A stretch of 64,000 bases of DNA from Roseibium sp. Sym1. Lineage in GTDB: Bacteria; Pseudomonadota; Alphaproteobacteria; Rhizobiales; Stappiaceae. Position numbers and translations under genes: made by a program. The stretch spans positions 2,516,501 to 2,580,500 of the forward strand of contig NZ_CP114786.1 of NCBI RefSeq assembly GCF_027359675.1, given 5' to 3'. Positions 50,644-60,504 of this stretch are shown piece after piece (the stretch's first letter is position 1; the number at the start of each line of letters is the position of its first letter). The notes beneath the pieces are model-generated. The model saw only the letters and a program-made list of their open reading frames with translations, ran no database searches and had not been told where the DNA came from.

Positions 50644-52188
50644 TCAGGCGGCATCTTCCTTGCCGCCGTCCTCCAGGCCGTATTCCTTGAGCTTGCGATA
50701 AAGCGTGGATCGTCCGATGCCGAGCCGCTTGGCCACTTCGGTCATGCGGCCGGAATAGTGATTGATGGCGGCGCGAATCAACTCTTCCTCGATATCGGCG
50801 AGCTTCCGGACATGGCCTTCCTGGTCAAGGTTGCGCATGAAACCGAACGGGGCCTCCTGTTCGAAGCCGGTGGCCGACGGGGACTGCGCGGCGGGGGGCG
50901 GAGCCGCGTATGTCGATGCCGCCGGTGCCGTCTGGGCCGCAGGCGCCGGTATTTCCTGTGCCGGCGGAGCTGCGACCGGAACGACGGGCTGCTCCGTTGC
51001 GGAAGCGATCTGCGGGAAGTCGTTGATTGTCAGATGTGCGCCGTCGCACAGAACCACGGCACGGAAAACGGCGTTTTCCAGCTGCCGGATGTTCCCAGGC
51101 CAGTGATAGTCCTGCAGCATGGCCAGCGTGTCCGGGCTCACGCTTGACACCTGCGGCTTGCCTTCTTCGGCGGCAAAGCGTGCCAGGAAATGCCGGGTCA
51201 GGGCCGGAATGTCCTCGCGGCGATCGCGCAGGGGCGGGATCCAGATCGGAAACACGTTCAGCCGGTAATAGAGGTCTTCCCGGAAGACGCCTTCCTTGAC
51301 CTGGTCGATCAGCCTCCTGTTGGTGGCGGAGATCAGGCGGAAGTCCACCTTGACCGGGCGGCGGGCTCCGATCGGGTCGATCTCGTTTTCCTGGATGGCC
51401 CGGAGCAGCTTGACCTGGACCTCCTGGGGCAGTTCGCCGACCTCGTCGAGGAACAGCGTGCCGCCATGGGCTTCCTGGAACTTGCCGACATGCTTGTCGA
51501 CCGCTCCCGTGAAAGCGCCCTTTTCGTGTCCGAACAGGATGGATTCCACCAGATTGTCGGGGATCGCGCCGCAATTGACCGTGACCAGCGGTTTGGACTT
51601 GCGGTCGCTGGAGCCCTGGATGGCGCTGGCGATCATTTCCTTGCCGACGCCGCTTTCGCCTTCGATGAGAATGGGAATGTTGGAGGCGGCGGCGCGCTTG
51701 CCCAGGTTGATCACCCGCTCCATCGCCGCGGAATGGGTGATGATGTCGTTGAACGTCAGCGTGCCGGACGCCTTGCTGCGGATCCGCGTGATCTCGCCTT
51801 CCAGCGCGGAGGTCTTGAGCAGATTGCGGATCGAGACATTCAGCCGTTCCGGCGCAACCGGCTTGACCACGAAATCCTGTGCGCCGGCATTCATCACGCT
51901 GACGACGGTGTCGATGCCGCCATGGGCGGTCTGCACGATCACCGGCGTTGCGATTTTGTCGCCGCGCAGCTTTTCCAGGACGCCGAGACCGTCCAGTTCC
52001 GGCATGACCATGTCCAGGATGATCAGATCGATCTCGCTGGCCTCGGGGCCTGTCATGATCCGCACGGCTTCCAATCCGTTTTCGGCGGTTTTCGAGCGGT
52101 AGCCGAATTTCTTGACCGCCTCCTGCAGGAGCCTGCGCTGGATCGGATCGTCGTCAACGATGAGAATCTTGCCGCTGATAGCCTGCAT
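50644..52188 (-). CDS. Sigma-54-dependent NtrC-family response regulator
   Basis: 514 aa. Receiver (Asp59 in LIILDMVMPELDG), AAA+ domain with Walker A GESGVGKE (about 177-184) and the sigma-54 contact loop GAFTGA (about 224-229), Walker B LFLDEVGELP, a Pro/Ala-rich linker (about 400-440) and a C-terminal Fis-type HTH (INHYSGRMTEVAKRLGIGRSTLYRKLKEYGLED). The partner kinase is not adjacent. It activates sigma-54 promoters on phosphorylation; the regulon is unknown. Confidence 0.93.
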   Translation of the reverse strand: MQAISGKILIVDDDPIQRRLLQEAVKKFGYRSKTAENGLEAVRIMTGPEASEIDLIILDMVMPELDGLGVLEKLRGDKIATPVIVQTAHGGIDTVVSVMNAGAQDFVVKPVAPERLNVSIRNLLKTSALEGEITRIRSKASGTLTFNDIITHSAAMERVINLGKRAAASNIPILIEGESGVGKEMIASAIQGSSDRKSKPLVTVNCGAIPDNLVESILFGHEKGAFTGAVDKHVGKFQEAHGGTLFLDEVGELPQEVQVKLLRAIQENEIDPIGARRPVKVDFRLISATNRRLIDQVKEGVFREDLYYRLNVFPIWIPPLRDRREDIPALTRHFLARFAAEEGKPQVSSVSPDTLAMLQDYHWPGNIRQLENAVFRAVVLCDGAHLTINDFPQIASATEQPVVPVAAPPAQEIPAPAAQTAPAASTYAAPPPAAQSPSATGFEQEAPFGFMRNLDQEGHVRKLADIEEELIRAAINHYSGRMTEVAKRLGIGRSTLYRKLKEYGLEDGGKEDAA

Positions 52189-52382
52189 CTTGACCTTCGC
52201 TTGTCCCGAATTGTCTCGTTTCGATCCATTCTGGTCGCAATTGGGTAAACAAATCGTCCAGCGCGGGGCAAAAAAGTTTGCGCAGGCCGATTGCGGCGGG
52301 GTCCTTCCCCGGCCTACTAATTCATTGTCGTTGATAGGCCCGGTGCTGTGCCGGCAACCGGTGATCAGAGAAGAACAATTCC

Positions 52383-54203
52383 ATGTCGAAGCCTGTTTTT
52401 GCTCCTCAGTCCTCCGCGTCCGCAGAACTCGGCACGCTCCCGGAATGGGATCTCACGGACCTCTATCCTGCCGTTGATGCTCCGGAAGTCGCGGCGGATC
52501 TGAAGGAGATCCTCGAGCGGTCGAAAACCTTCGAGACCTCCTACAAGGGCCGCCTGGGCGAACTTGCCGAAACGAATGTCTCCGCGCTGGTCACGGCCAT
52601 TCGGGCCTACGAGGATCTGGAAGACGTGATGGGACGGCTGATTTCCTTTGCCGGCCTGGTCTACGCGGAAAACACCATCCGGCCTGAATCGCAGAAGTTC
52701 TATGGCGATGTGCAGGACCAGATCACGACCGCAAGTTCCCATCTCCTGTTCTTCACGCTGGAAATGAACATGATTGACGACGCGGTCATGGAAGCGGCGC
52801 TGAAGGACGCGCAGTTTGCCCATTTCCGGCCCTGGATCGAAGACCTCAGGAAAGGCAAACCCTATCAGCTGGAAGACAGGGTCGAGCAGCTGTTCCACGA
52901 AAAGTCGGTTACCGGCGCCAGCGCATGGAACCGCCTGTTCGACGAGACCATGGCCTCGCTGTCCTTCGACGTGGACGGTGAGCAGCTCTCCATCGAGCCG
53001 ACCCTCAACCTCCTGGTCGATCCGTCTGCGGACAAACGCCGCCAGGCGTCCGAGGCGCTGACGAAGACGTTCAAGGAAAACCTGAGAACCTTCACGCTGA
53101 TCACCAATACGCTGGCCAAGGACAAGGAAATCTCCGACCGCTGGCGCAACTTTTCCGACATAGCCGACAGCCGGCATCTGTCCAACCGTGTCGAGCGCGA
53201 GGTGGTCGATGCCCTGGTGGCGGCGGTCCGCGAGGCCTATCCGCGCCTGTCGCACCGCTATTACAAGCTGAAGGCCAAGTGGCTGGGCATGGACCAGCTC
53301 AACACCTGGGACAGGAACGCTCCGCTTCCGGATGCCGACACGCGGTTGATCCCGTGGGACGAGGCCAGGGACACGGTCCTGTCGGCCTATGACGGTTTCT
53401 CTTCGGACATGGCCGAAATCGCCGGCCGCTTTTTCGACAGGGGCTGGATCGATGCTCCCGCCCGGTCCGGCAAGGCACCGGGCGCCTTTGCGCACCCGAC
53501 GGTTCCGAGCGCGCATCCCTATGTGCTGGTCAACTACCAGGGCAAGACCCGGGATGTCATGACGCTCGCCCACGAGCTGGGGCATGGCGTCCACCAGGTT
53601 CTGGCCGCGCCGAACGGTCCGCTGATGGCGCCGACACCGCTGACACTGGCCGAAACCGCGAGTGTCTTCGGTGAAATGCTGACCTTCAAGTCCATGCTGG
53701 CAAAGGCCGACAACCCGCAGAGGCGCAAGATCATGCTGGCCTCGAAGGCCGAGGACATGATCAACACGGTTGTGCGCCAGATCGCCTTCTACACGTTCGA
53801 GCGCAAGGTCCATACCGAACGGCGCAACGGTGAGCTGACCGCGGACAAGATCGGCGAGTTGTGGCTGTCCGTTCAGGAGGAAAGTCTCGGTCCGGCGATC
53901 AGGATCAACGAGGGCTATGAAACCTTCTGGACCTATATCCCGCATTTCATCCACTCGCCCTTCTACGTCTATGCCTACGCCTTCGGCGATTGCCTGGTGA
54001 ACTCGCTTTACGCGGTCTACGAGGAGGCGGAGGCCGGTTTCCAGGACAAGTATTTCGATCTCCTCAAGGCCGGCGGCACCAAGCACCATTCGGAGCTGCT
54101 GGCCCCGTTCGGCCTGAGCGCGACGGATCCGGATTTCTGGAAAAAGGGGCTTTCGGTGATCGAAGGTCTCGTCGACGAACTGGAGGCCCTGGAAGAGGCG
54201 TGA
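52383..54203 (+). CDS. pepF: Oligoendopeptidase F (M3B metallopeptidase)
   Basis: 606 aa. The zinc motif HELGHGVHQ lies at about residue 397, with the downstream Glu in LTLAETASVFGEMLTF. The N-terminal half has EWDLTDLYPAVDAPEVAADL, typical of PepF. It cleaves oligopeptides of about 7-17 residues in the cytosol. It is divergent from the NtrC-type gene and 13 bp upstream of the DUF3445 gene. Confidence 0.93.
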   Translation: MSKPVFAPQSSASAELGTLPEWDLTDLYPAVDAPEVAADLKEILERSKTFETSYKGRLGELAETNVSALVTAIRAYEDLEDVMGRLISFAGLVYAENTIRPESQKFYGDVQDQITTASSHLLFFTLEMNMIDDAVMEAALKDAQFAHFRPWIEDLRKGKPYQLEDRVEQLFHEKSVTGASAWNRLFDETMASLSFDVDGEQLSIEPTLNLLVDPSADKRRQASEALTKTFKENLRTFTLITNTLAKDKEISDRWRNFSDIADSRHLSNRVEREVVDALVAAVREAYPRLSHRYYKLKAKWLGMDQLNTWDRNAPLPDADTRLIPWDEARDTVLSAYDGFSSDMAEIAGRFFDRGWIDAPARSGKAPGAFAHPTVPSAHPYVLVNYQGKTRDVMTLAHELGHGVHQVLAAPNGPLMAPTPLTLAETASVFGEMLTFKSMLAKADNPQRRKIMLASKAEDMINTVVRQIAFYTFERKVHTERRNGELTADKIGELWLSVQEESLGPAIRINEGYETFWTYIPHFIHSPFYVYAYAFGDCLVNSLYAVYEEAEAGFQDKYFDLLKAGGTKHHSELLAPFGLSATDPDFWKKGLSVIEGLVDELEALEEA

Positions 54204-54216
54204 AGACGACAGACGC

Positions 54217-55110
54217 ATGAAGCCCGCGCGCCCGTTCCGGCACACCCCCTATGACGGCTCCAGCCAGCCCTTTACCGTCGGCCTGAAACCGGTTGATGAA
54301 GACAGCTGGCTGGAGGTCGATCCGTTCCTGGTGCCACATCTTGCGGAAAAGGAAAGGCTGATCGGGGCGTCGCTCGACGTCGTATTCCGGGCCGAACCCG
54401 ATACCGGGGCCGCGCAACAGGAGGTGCTGGACCTTGTCACCGGGCATCTCGCGCAATACCACCCGGACACTCACCGGGTCTCGGGGCACGAGGTCGAGTT
54501 GCTCCAGGCCGGGCGGCGTGTCGCGCTTGCGGACGGACCCGCCCTTTTGACGGCCTCGCGCCTTGTGCAGGAGGATCTTGTCCTGATGCGGCCGGGGCCG
54601 GACGGTTACCGGCTGGCGGCCGCCTCTCTGTGTTTTCCCTCCTCCTGGTCCCTGGCGGAGAAGTTCGGCCAGTCAATGACGGGTATCCATGACAACGTGC
54701 CCGGTTTCAATGAGGGCCGCATGGGCCGGATGGTGGCGCGGATCTTCGACAACCTGAAGACGGGGCAGCTGCTCGGCCGCTTCAACTGGTCGATCTACCC
54801 GGACGCCGAGCTTCATCATCCGCAACCCAAGCAGATCCGGGTCGAGATCGAGGACGGTGCTCTTGCGCGCCTGTTTCTGCGGGTGGAACGCCAGACCCTG
54901 CGCCGGCTGCCGGGCTCTGGCGACATCCTGTTCACCATCAAGATCCACCATGACCCGCTTGCGGTGCTGGAAAGCCAGGAAGACCGGGCCGAACTGGCCG
55001 CCGGCCTCAGGCGGCAGCTGCTGGCGCTGGACCCGGACCAGCTGGCCTACAAGGGGTTGGGGCCGACACGGGACGCCCTGGCGGAGGCGCTCGAAGCCCT
55101 GTCCGGCTGA
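54217..55110 (+). CDS. DUF3445 heme-dependent oxidative N-demethylase-like protein
   Basis: 297 aa. DUF3445 core: FTVGLKPVDEDSWLEVDPFLVPHLAEKERLI, LVQEDLVLMRPGPDGYRLAAASLCFPSSWSLAEKFGQSMTGIHDNVPGFN, and FNWSIYPDAELHHPQ. Family members include the HODM catalytic subunit, which demethylates dimethylamine using heme. The usual reductase subunits are not adjacent, so the physiological reaction is unsure. It follows pepF by 13 bp. Confidence 0.85.
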   Translation: MKPARPFRHTPYDGSSQPFTVGLKPVDEDSWLEVDPFLVPHLAEKERLIGASLDVVFRAEPDTGAAQQEVLDLVTGHLAQYHPDTHRVSGHEVELLQAGRRVALADGPALLTASRLVQEDLVLMRPGPDGYRLAAASLCFPSSWSLAEKFGQSMTGIHDNVPGFNEGRMGRMVARIFDNLKTGQLLGRFNWSIYPDAELHHPQPKQIRVEIEDGALARLFLRVERQTLRRLPGSGDILFTIKIHHDPLAVLESQEDRAELAAGLRRQLLALDPDQLAYKGLGPTRDALAEALEALSG

Positions 55111-55211
55111 AGTGCGGCGCTTTGGCTGCTGGTCCGACTGGACCTTGCCGCCGTAATTCTTATGTAGTGTCGATGTCATCAAGCTTGGCCCTTCAGGGAG
55201 CATCCACGTTC

Positions 55212-56591
55212 ATGCCAGGACCAAAAGACCGCGAAAGCAATCGCTTCAGTGCCCGCATGGGCCGTTATGCAAAGGTCGGCACCAACATGGGCGGGATCGC
55301 GGCCAAGGTTGCCGGCGCGCGGTTGTTCGGCATGGAGCTGGACAATGCCAAGAACGCGGCCGAGCTGGCGGAAGCGCTCGGAGGTCTGAAGGGGCCGCTG
55401 ATGAAGGTGGCGCAACTGCTGTCGACCATCCCCGATGCGCTGCCGCCTGAATACACCACGGAGCTGGCGAAGCTTCAGGCGAGCGCGCCGCCCATGGGCT
55501 GGGCCTTCGTCAAGCGGCGCATGCGCGCGGAACTGGGGGCCGACTGGCAGACGCGGTTCGAGGCGTTCGGCCGGGAGCCGGCGGCGGCCGCCTCGCTCGG
55601 CCAGGTGCACCGGGCCACCGGTCACGACGGCCGGGTCCTGGCGTGCAAGCTGCAATATCCGGACATGGCCTCGGCCGTGGAGGCGGATCTCAGCCAGTTG
55701 CAGATGCTGTTTTCACTGCACCGGCGCATGAGCCCGGCGATCGACACGCGCGAGATCGCCAAGGAGATCAGCGCACGGGTGCGCGAGGAACTGGACTATG
55801 CCAGGGAGGCGGCGCATATCGCGGTCTATCAGGAGATCCTGAAGGAGACGGACCAGATCCGGGTGCCGGAAGTGATCCATGACCTGTCGACCAAGCGGCT
55901 CCTGACCATGGGCTGGCTCACGGGCCGGCCGCTGCTGGACTTCAAGGAACACAGCCTGGAAGACCGCAATCACCTGGCGCGGACCATGTTCCATGCCTGG
56001 TGGCACCCTTTCAGCCATTTCGGCGTGATCCACGGCGATCCGCATCTGGGTAATTACACGGTCTTCGAAGCAGATGGTGCACCCGCGGGGATCAACCTTC
56101 TCGACTATGGCTGTATCCGGGTGTTTCCGGAAGCCTTTGTGGAAGGCGTTGTCGAGCTCTACCGCGGTCTGCTGGAAGAGGACAACGACCGGGTCGTTTC
56201 GGCCTATGAACGCTGGGGGTTCAAGGGGCTCAAGAAAGAGGTGATCGAGGTCCTGAATGTCTGGGCAAGGTTCATCTACGGACCGCTACTGACGGATCGG
56301 GTCCGTTCGATCGCGGACGGGGTGTCCGCAGCCGAATACGGCCGCAAGGAAGCCTTCCGGGTTCATTCCGCACTGAAGGAACTGGGGCCAGTGACAGTGC
56401 CGCAGGAATTCGTCTTCATGGACCGGGCCGCCATAGGCCTCGGCGGCGTTTTCCTGCATCTGCGTGCCGAGCTCAATTTCTTTGAGCTGTTCAATGAGCA
56501 GATCGAGGGTTTTGATGCCGAGAAAGTGCGCCGCCGTCAGGATGCCGTTCTGGAAGTCGCCGGCCTTGCGGGGACACCCACAGCCGCCTAG
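55212..56591 (+). CDS. ABC1/UbiB-family atypical kinase
   Basis: 459 aa from MPGPKDRESN. A KVAQ motif (GPLMKVAQLLSTIPDALPPEY) stands where UbiB/ADCK has KxGQ, and the Ala-rich loop AAASLGQVHRA, the VAIK-type Lys in LACKLQYPDM, the catalytic-loop segment GVIHGDPHLGNYTV and the DYG segment LLDYGCIRV are present. These proteins bind ATP and support isoprenoid-lipid (ubiquinone) synthesis. The ATG at 55212 with GGGAG upstream is preferred over longer frames. The substitution of Gly by Ala in KxGQ is the norm in one subgroup, as far as I recall. Confidence 0.88.
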   Translation: MPGPKDRESNRFSARMGRYAKVGTNMGGIAAKVAGARLFGMELDNAKNAAELAEALGGLKGPLMKVAQLLSTIPDALPPEYTTELAKLQASAPPMGWAFVKRRMRAELGADWQTRFEAFGREPAAAASLGQVHRATGHDGRVLACKLQYPDMASAVEADLSQLQMLFSLHRRMSPAIDTREIAKEISARVREELDYAREAAHIAVYQEILKETDQIRVPEVIHDLSTKRLLTMGWLTGRPLLDFKEHSLEDRNHLARTMFHAWWHPFSHFGVIHGDPHLGNYTVFEADGAPAGINLLDYGCIRVFPEAFVEGVVELYRGLLEEDNDRVVSAYERWGFKGLKKEVIEVLNVWARFIYGPLLTDRVRSIADGVSAAEYGRKEAFRVHSALKELGPVTVPQEFVFMDRAAIGLGGVFLHLRAELNFFELFNEQIEGFDAEKVRRRQDAVLEVAGLAGTPTAA

Positions 56592-56723
56592 AAAGCCGGC
56601 CGGGCCGCCCACCTGCCAAAAAGTCGCGTCCTATCGGGACAAAACAGCAAAACCGGTCATTGCCGAACAGGTTGCCTTTATTGTATGAAGGCTGCCGACT
56701 TACGAATTTTCCTGGGGGACTTC

Positions 56724-57005
56724 ATGTCTGACGAAACCGCGCCCGCAATGGACTATGATGCTCACGAGCAGACCTACGAGGGGTTCATCAACTTCTCCAA
56801 GGTCGGCACCATCGCGGTCCTCAACATCGTTCTGTGCCTGATCCTGTTCGCATTCGGCGGTACGGTCGCCACCGTGTTCGGCTGGCTGATGCTGATCGCA
56901 ACGGTGGTTGCTTCCGCCATCGGTCTGGCACTCGGGGCCTCCGGCTGGATCCCGCCCGCAGCGGTCTTTCTCCTGACCGGCGTTCTGGCCATTCTGACGG
57001 TCTGA
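56724..57005 (+). CDS. aa3-type cytochrome c oxidase subunit IV
   Basis: 93 aa from MSDETAPAMDYDAHEQTYEGFINFSKVGTIAVLNIVLCLILFAFGG. This is the alphaproteobacterial COX4_pro_2 type, with a conserved cytosolic YDAHEQTYEGFI-type start and transmembrane helices. The core oxidase genes are elsewhere. GGGGGA precedes the ATG. The first ATG at 56685 adds 13 non-family residues. Confidence 0.88.
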   Translation: MSDETAPAMDYDAHEQTYEGFINFSKVGTIAVLNIVLCLILFAFGGTVATVFGWLMLIATVVASAIGLALGASGWIPPAAVFLLTGVLAILTV

Positions 57006-57041
57006 TACGTTCGTCGAGAGACGTTTCCCTGTCGAAGGGAG

Positions 57042-57072
57042 AAGGCGCGGCCGGAGCCGCGCCTTTTGTTTT
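57042..57072 (+). terminator. Rho-independent terminator after the oxidase subunit gene
   Basis: AAGGCGCGGC-CGGA-GCCGCGCCTT stem followed by TTGTTTT, 37 bp after the stop codon and before the rluA start. Confidence 0.85.
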
Positions 57073-57099
57073 GCCGACTTTCGCTCCACAGGCGGCGCC

Positions 57100-57771
57100 A
57101 TGAACCAGACAGATCTTTCAGACTTCGTCTACGCGCCACCGCTGGAACCGTATCTTCCGGTCCTGCATGTCGATGAAGACCTTCTGGTGATCGACAAGCC
57201 CGGCGGATTGTTGAGTGTCCCCGGCAAGGCTGCGGAACATGCCGATTGCGTCGAAAGGCGAGCCCGGGAGCGTTTTCCCGAGGCGCGGATCGTTCACCGG
57301 CTCGACATGGACACGTCCGGTGTCATGGTCCTGGCAATGAACGCGGCGGCGCACCGGCATCTCGGTCTGCAGTTCGAGAGGCGCAAGACCGCCAAGGTCT
57401 ATGTTGCGGATGTCTGGGGCCAGCCGGCAGATGACGCCGGCGAAATCGATCTGCCGCTGATCTGCGACTGGCCGAACCGGCCGAAACAGATGGTCTGCTT
57501 TGAGCACGGCAAGCCGGCGCTGACGCGCTGGCAGGTGCTCGAGCGACGCGAAAGAACCTGCCGCGTCCGGCTGTTTCCGCATACCGGGCGGTCTCACCAG
57601 CTCAGGGTGCACATGCTTGCGCAGGGCCATCCGATCATCGGTGACAGGTTTTATGCCGAAGGTGACGCACTGGCCGCGTCGGACCGGTTGGCGCTGCATG
57701 CGGAGAGCCTGGAACTGCATCATCCGATCGGTGGCGACAGAGTTATCTTCCGGTCGCCCGTGCCGTTTTGA
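57100..57771 (+). CDS. rluA: RluA-family pseudouridine synthase
   Basis: 223 aa. The catalytic motif IVHRLDMDTSGVMVLAM carries Asp69. LHVDEDLLVIDKPGGLLSVPGK near the N-terminus and HTGRSHQLRVHMLAQGHPIIGD are family hallmarks. The short length and wording fit RluA (23S U746 and tRNA U32), without an S4 domain. Confidence 0.92.
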   Translation: MNQTDLSDFVYAPPLEPYLPVLHVDEDLLVIDKPGGLLSVPGKAAEHADCVERRARERFPEARIVHRLDMDTSGVMVLAMNAAAHRHLGLQFERRKTAKVYVADVWGQPADDAGEIDLPLICDWPNRPKQMVCFEHGKPALTRWQVLERRERTCRVRLFPHTGRSHQLRVHMLAQGHPIIGDRFYAEGDALAASDRLALHAESLELHHPIGGDRVIFRSPVPF

Positions 57772-57830
57772 GCCGCAAGTCCTTCCCGCGGGTCTCTGCC
57801 CTCGGTGCACGGGAGCCGTGACACCGGGCA

Positions 57831-58691
57831 TCAGTTTTTCGGCAGAAAGTCCTCCATCGAGAGCTCCGGATAGAGCTCCCGCATACGCTCGCCACAGATC
57901 TTGTCGATGAGTTCACATTCGTGCCGCGCAAGGCCCTGCGGAGCCTCGTAGGAAACCCTGGGCTCGAGGTTTTCCCTGGACGTCGGCTTCCAGGTGTTGA
58001 CCTTGGTATCGGCCACTTCGGGCTTGATGCCGCTCAGGCCGGTGAAGGCTTCTATCTGCTCGATGTTGTCCTGAAGGTTTTCCGTCAGGTCCTCATACTG
58101 GACGACGTGCAGCATGGTCGGCTGGTTCTGGAACGCGGCGCGTTTCAGAGCGGCGATCACCTCGGTATTGGCCAGCCACTCCTCGCAGGCCTTGACGAGA
58201 TCGGATTCTCGTTCAAACCAGCCCCTCGTCTTCTGCGATTTGATAACGTCATAAATGTTTCGGTAGATGTAGATGCATTTGAGGTCGCTGATCAGGTCGG
58301 ACGTCTTGACGACATCCCTGAAGGCGATTTTCGGAACCTTCGCCGCCCAGATTTCCTTGTCGATGGCCCGTGTTGCTTCGTCATAGTTCTGTTTATAGAA
58401 CTGGACGGCTCCGACCAGGGCATGTCCGGGGAACTCGCCGGGCAAGTCCAGCCCGACCATCCAGTAGTCATGATTGCCCTGGAAGATGTTGTCCCACTCG
58501 TATTCCTGCCGCTCCCTGTTGTTCTGAACAGCCACCAGTTCCTTGTGTGCAAACTCGCACAGTTCGACGATCCTTCGGCCACAGAACTCGCCGTAGCAAA
58601 TCCCGTTGTCCGAACTGGTGATCAAACGCTGCACCAGCGTCGTTCCCGAACGGGGCGTGGGCGAGGAAACGAGAATTGGATTGGCAGTCAT
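57831..58691 (-). CDS. Sulfotransferase-family protein
   Basis: 286 aa from MTANPILVSSPTP. The 5'-phosphosulfate-binding loop PTPRSGTTLVQRLI and the 3'-phosphate-binding-type segment CIYIYRNIYDVIKSQKTRGWF are seen. The protein is a PAPS-dependent sulfotransferase of unknown acceptor. No sulfate-activation or glycan cluster is adjacent. The longer frame to 58763 has an unlikely N-terminus; the Shine-Dalgarno sequence for the chosen start is weak. Confidence 0.82.
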   Translation of the reverse strand: MTANPILVSSPTPRSGTTLVQRLITSSDNGICYGEFCGRRIVELCEFAHKELVAVQNNRERQEYEWDNIFQGNHDYWMVGLDLPGEFPGHALVGAVQFYKQNYDEATRAIDKEIWAAKVPKIAFRDVVKTSDLISDLKCIYIYRNIYDVIKSQKTRGWFERESDLVKACEEWLANTEVIAALKRAAFQNQPTMLHVVQYEDLTENLQDNIEQIEAFTGLSGIKPEVADTKVNTWKPTSRENLEPRVSYEAPQGLARHECELIDKICGERMRELYPELSMEDFLPKN

Positions 58692-58873
58692 GGAGCGATT
58701 TCGGCTTTTCGTCGTCAGGAACCGAGGAGTCAGCGGCGATTCGTTCTGCCAAGACCGTAACACGGCTGAGTGGTAACGACGAAATCAGCACATTCAAGAC
58801 TTGCGGCTGCGCTTGGGCAACGCACAGCGCCGACCCGGGGCGGGCGAGGCAAGTTCCTGGTTCGAAAAGCGTT

Positions 58874-59728
58874 CTAGCTGCGGCCGAGGCGGCCAAGACC
58901 TTCGCGGGCAACCTGGTTCGAATTGTCCAGGGTCATCGCGCGGGTGTAATTGCGACGGGCGTCGGTGGTCTTGCCAAGCTGTTCCAGTGCAAGTCCGCGA
59001 TTGGCCCAGGCAACCGACGAGTCGCGGTCAAGGTTGACGGCCATGGACAGGTCGGAGAACGCCGCATTGGGATCGTTCAGAGCAATGTAGGAAATGCCGC
59101 GGGCAATGTAGGGTGCGCTGGCCTTCGGGTTGAGGCCGATGGCCGTGGCGAAATCCTCGATCGCACGCTGATGCTGGTTCTGGGCCTGGTAGATCAGGCC
59201 GCGGTTGTAGAACGCGCGGGCATCGGAGCTGTCGCGGGCAATCACGGAATTGAAGTCGGCAAGGGCGGCGCTGTAATTGCCCTGCTGGCGATAGATGTTT
59301 CCGCGGCCGACATAGGCGACATCGTAATCCGGCTTGATGTTGATCGCGCGGGTGTAGTCGGACACCGCTTCCTGGGTCCGGCCCATGCGGCGGTATACAA
59401 GCGCCCTGTTGGCGTAGGTCTGGTAGGACTGCGGATTGAGCTGCAGGGCGCGGTTGAAGTCCTCGACCGCGTTGTCGAGCTTACCGGCCTGGCCATAGGC
59501 GATGCCGCGCGTGCTGTAGGCCGTTGCATCCGAAGGATTGGCCTCGATCACTGCGGTCAAGGAGGCGATGTTCGTGGAGGATCCCGCGGAGGAATTGACC
59601 GGAACGTCGTTATAGACACCCGACGTGTTGCAGGCTGCCAGCAGGGTTGCGAGGCTGAGCAAGGCGGCGTGGGGCAGAAAATTGCGCATGCGGCAAAGAC
59701 GATCTCTTACAGTCAGGCGTTCAGACAT
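58874..59728 (-). CDS. TPR-repeat lipoprotein (NlpI-like)
   Basis: 284 aa from MSERLTVRDR. A lipobox SLATLLAAC gives an N-terminal lipidated Cys. The rest is six or more TPR units (e.g. AYSTRGIAYGQAGKLDNAVEDFNRALQLNPQS; AYVGRGNIYRQQGNYSAALADFNSVIARD). NlpI-type proteins scaffold periplasmic cell-wall enzymes. The start is uncertain between 59737, 59728 and 59689 (MRNFLPHAALLSL); GGAGGG sits before the first two. Confidence 0.87.
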   Translation of the reverse strand: MSERLTVRDRLCRMRNFLPHAALLSLATLLAACNTSGVYNDVPVNSSAGSSTNIASLTAVIEANPSDATAYSTRGIAYGQAGKLDNAVEDFNRALQLNPQSYQTYANRALVYRRMGRTQEAVSDYTRAINIKPDYDVAYVGRGNIYRQQGNYSAALADFNSVIARDSSDARAFYNRGLIYQAQNQHQRAIEDFATAIGLNPKASAPYIARGISYIALNDPNAAFSDLSMAVNLDRDSSVAWANRGLALEQLGKTTDARRNYTRAMTLDNSNQVAREGLGRLGRS

Positions 59729-59812
59729 GCCGTTCATCTCCCTCCAATAGGGCGGTAATGTGGCTTTGCTCAAGCGATCGCGCCATGTCCAAGGCATTCT
59801 CGGCAAAACGCC

Positions 59813-59842
59813 AAAAGCCGACCGGGACTTCGGTCGGCCTTA
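59813..59842 (-). terminator. Rho-independent terminator after rpsU
   Basis: On the minus strand, GCCGACCG-AAGTCC-CGGTCGGC followed by TTTTGG. It lies about 55-80 bp after the rpsU stop codon. Confidence 0.85.
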
Positions 59843-59895
59843 GGGCAATCTTGTCAAGTGTGGCGGAGCCAGCCGCCGGGCACACTCAAGCCGGA

Positions 59896-60123
59896 TCAGC
59901 GGCGAGCGGACTTGCCCGGGAGAAGACCTTCGCGCTGTGCCCGCTTGCGAGCCAGCTTGCGCGCGCGGCGAATGGCTTCAGCCTTCTCGCGTGCCTTCTT
60001 TTCAGACGGTTTTTCAAAGTGACCGCGAAGCTTCATTTCACGGAAGATGCCTTCGCGCTGCATCTTTTTCTTCAGCGCCTTGAGCGCTTGATCGACATTG
60101 TTGTCGCGAACCAGAACCTGCAC
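59896..60123 (-). CDS. rpsU: 30S ribosomal protein S21
   Basis: 75 aa from a GTG start ([75 protein letters not shown]). The S21 signature is complete. Longer frames upstream are non-conserved. GGGAAAAAA lies before the GTG. Confidence 0.95.
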   Translation of the reverse strand: MQVLVRDNNVDQALKALKKKMQREGIFREMKLRGHFEKPSEKKAREKAEAIRRARKLARKRAQREGLLPGKSARR

Positions 60124-60504
60124 GCGTTTTTTCCCGTTTTCGATGCGCCGCGGCCAATCCGCAGCCTGAATGGACGTTGATTTAAGCGAGCTCTGGCCAA
60201 CGATCTGTGCGACTGCTTCCGGAAACACGCAGTCAACACTCACCGGCAAACCGATGTATCGAGCATTCACATGTGTACAGAAACTTGATCGCCGCTGACG
60301 CGTCGCTCACTACTGGCGGGCTACATACCAGAGCATTCCTGATGTGTCCACAGCCATTCGCCAAGAATCCGGTTTCTTTGCACCCGCAAGCCGCCACGCC
60401 ACGACGGTGCAAACGGAGTGGACTCTGCAGCTTTTCGCCGTTAGAGGTGGATAACCCGCCCCGGCCGGACAATTGCATCAAATGGCCGGGTCTCACCCGT
60501 ATTT
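60124..60504. promoter_or_regulatory. Divergent intergenic region between rpsU and the MATE gene
   Basis: 381 bp with no supportable gene. It should hold promoters for both genes. I saw no clear hexamers, palindrome or riboswitch pattern. Confidence 0.4.

Noticed and set aside
52365..54245. A 626-codon minus-strand frame opposite pepF.
   Set aside because: Antisense shadow with no recognisable motif; the sense strand holds a complete M3 peptidase with HELGH.
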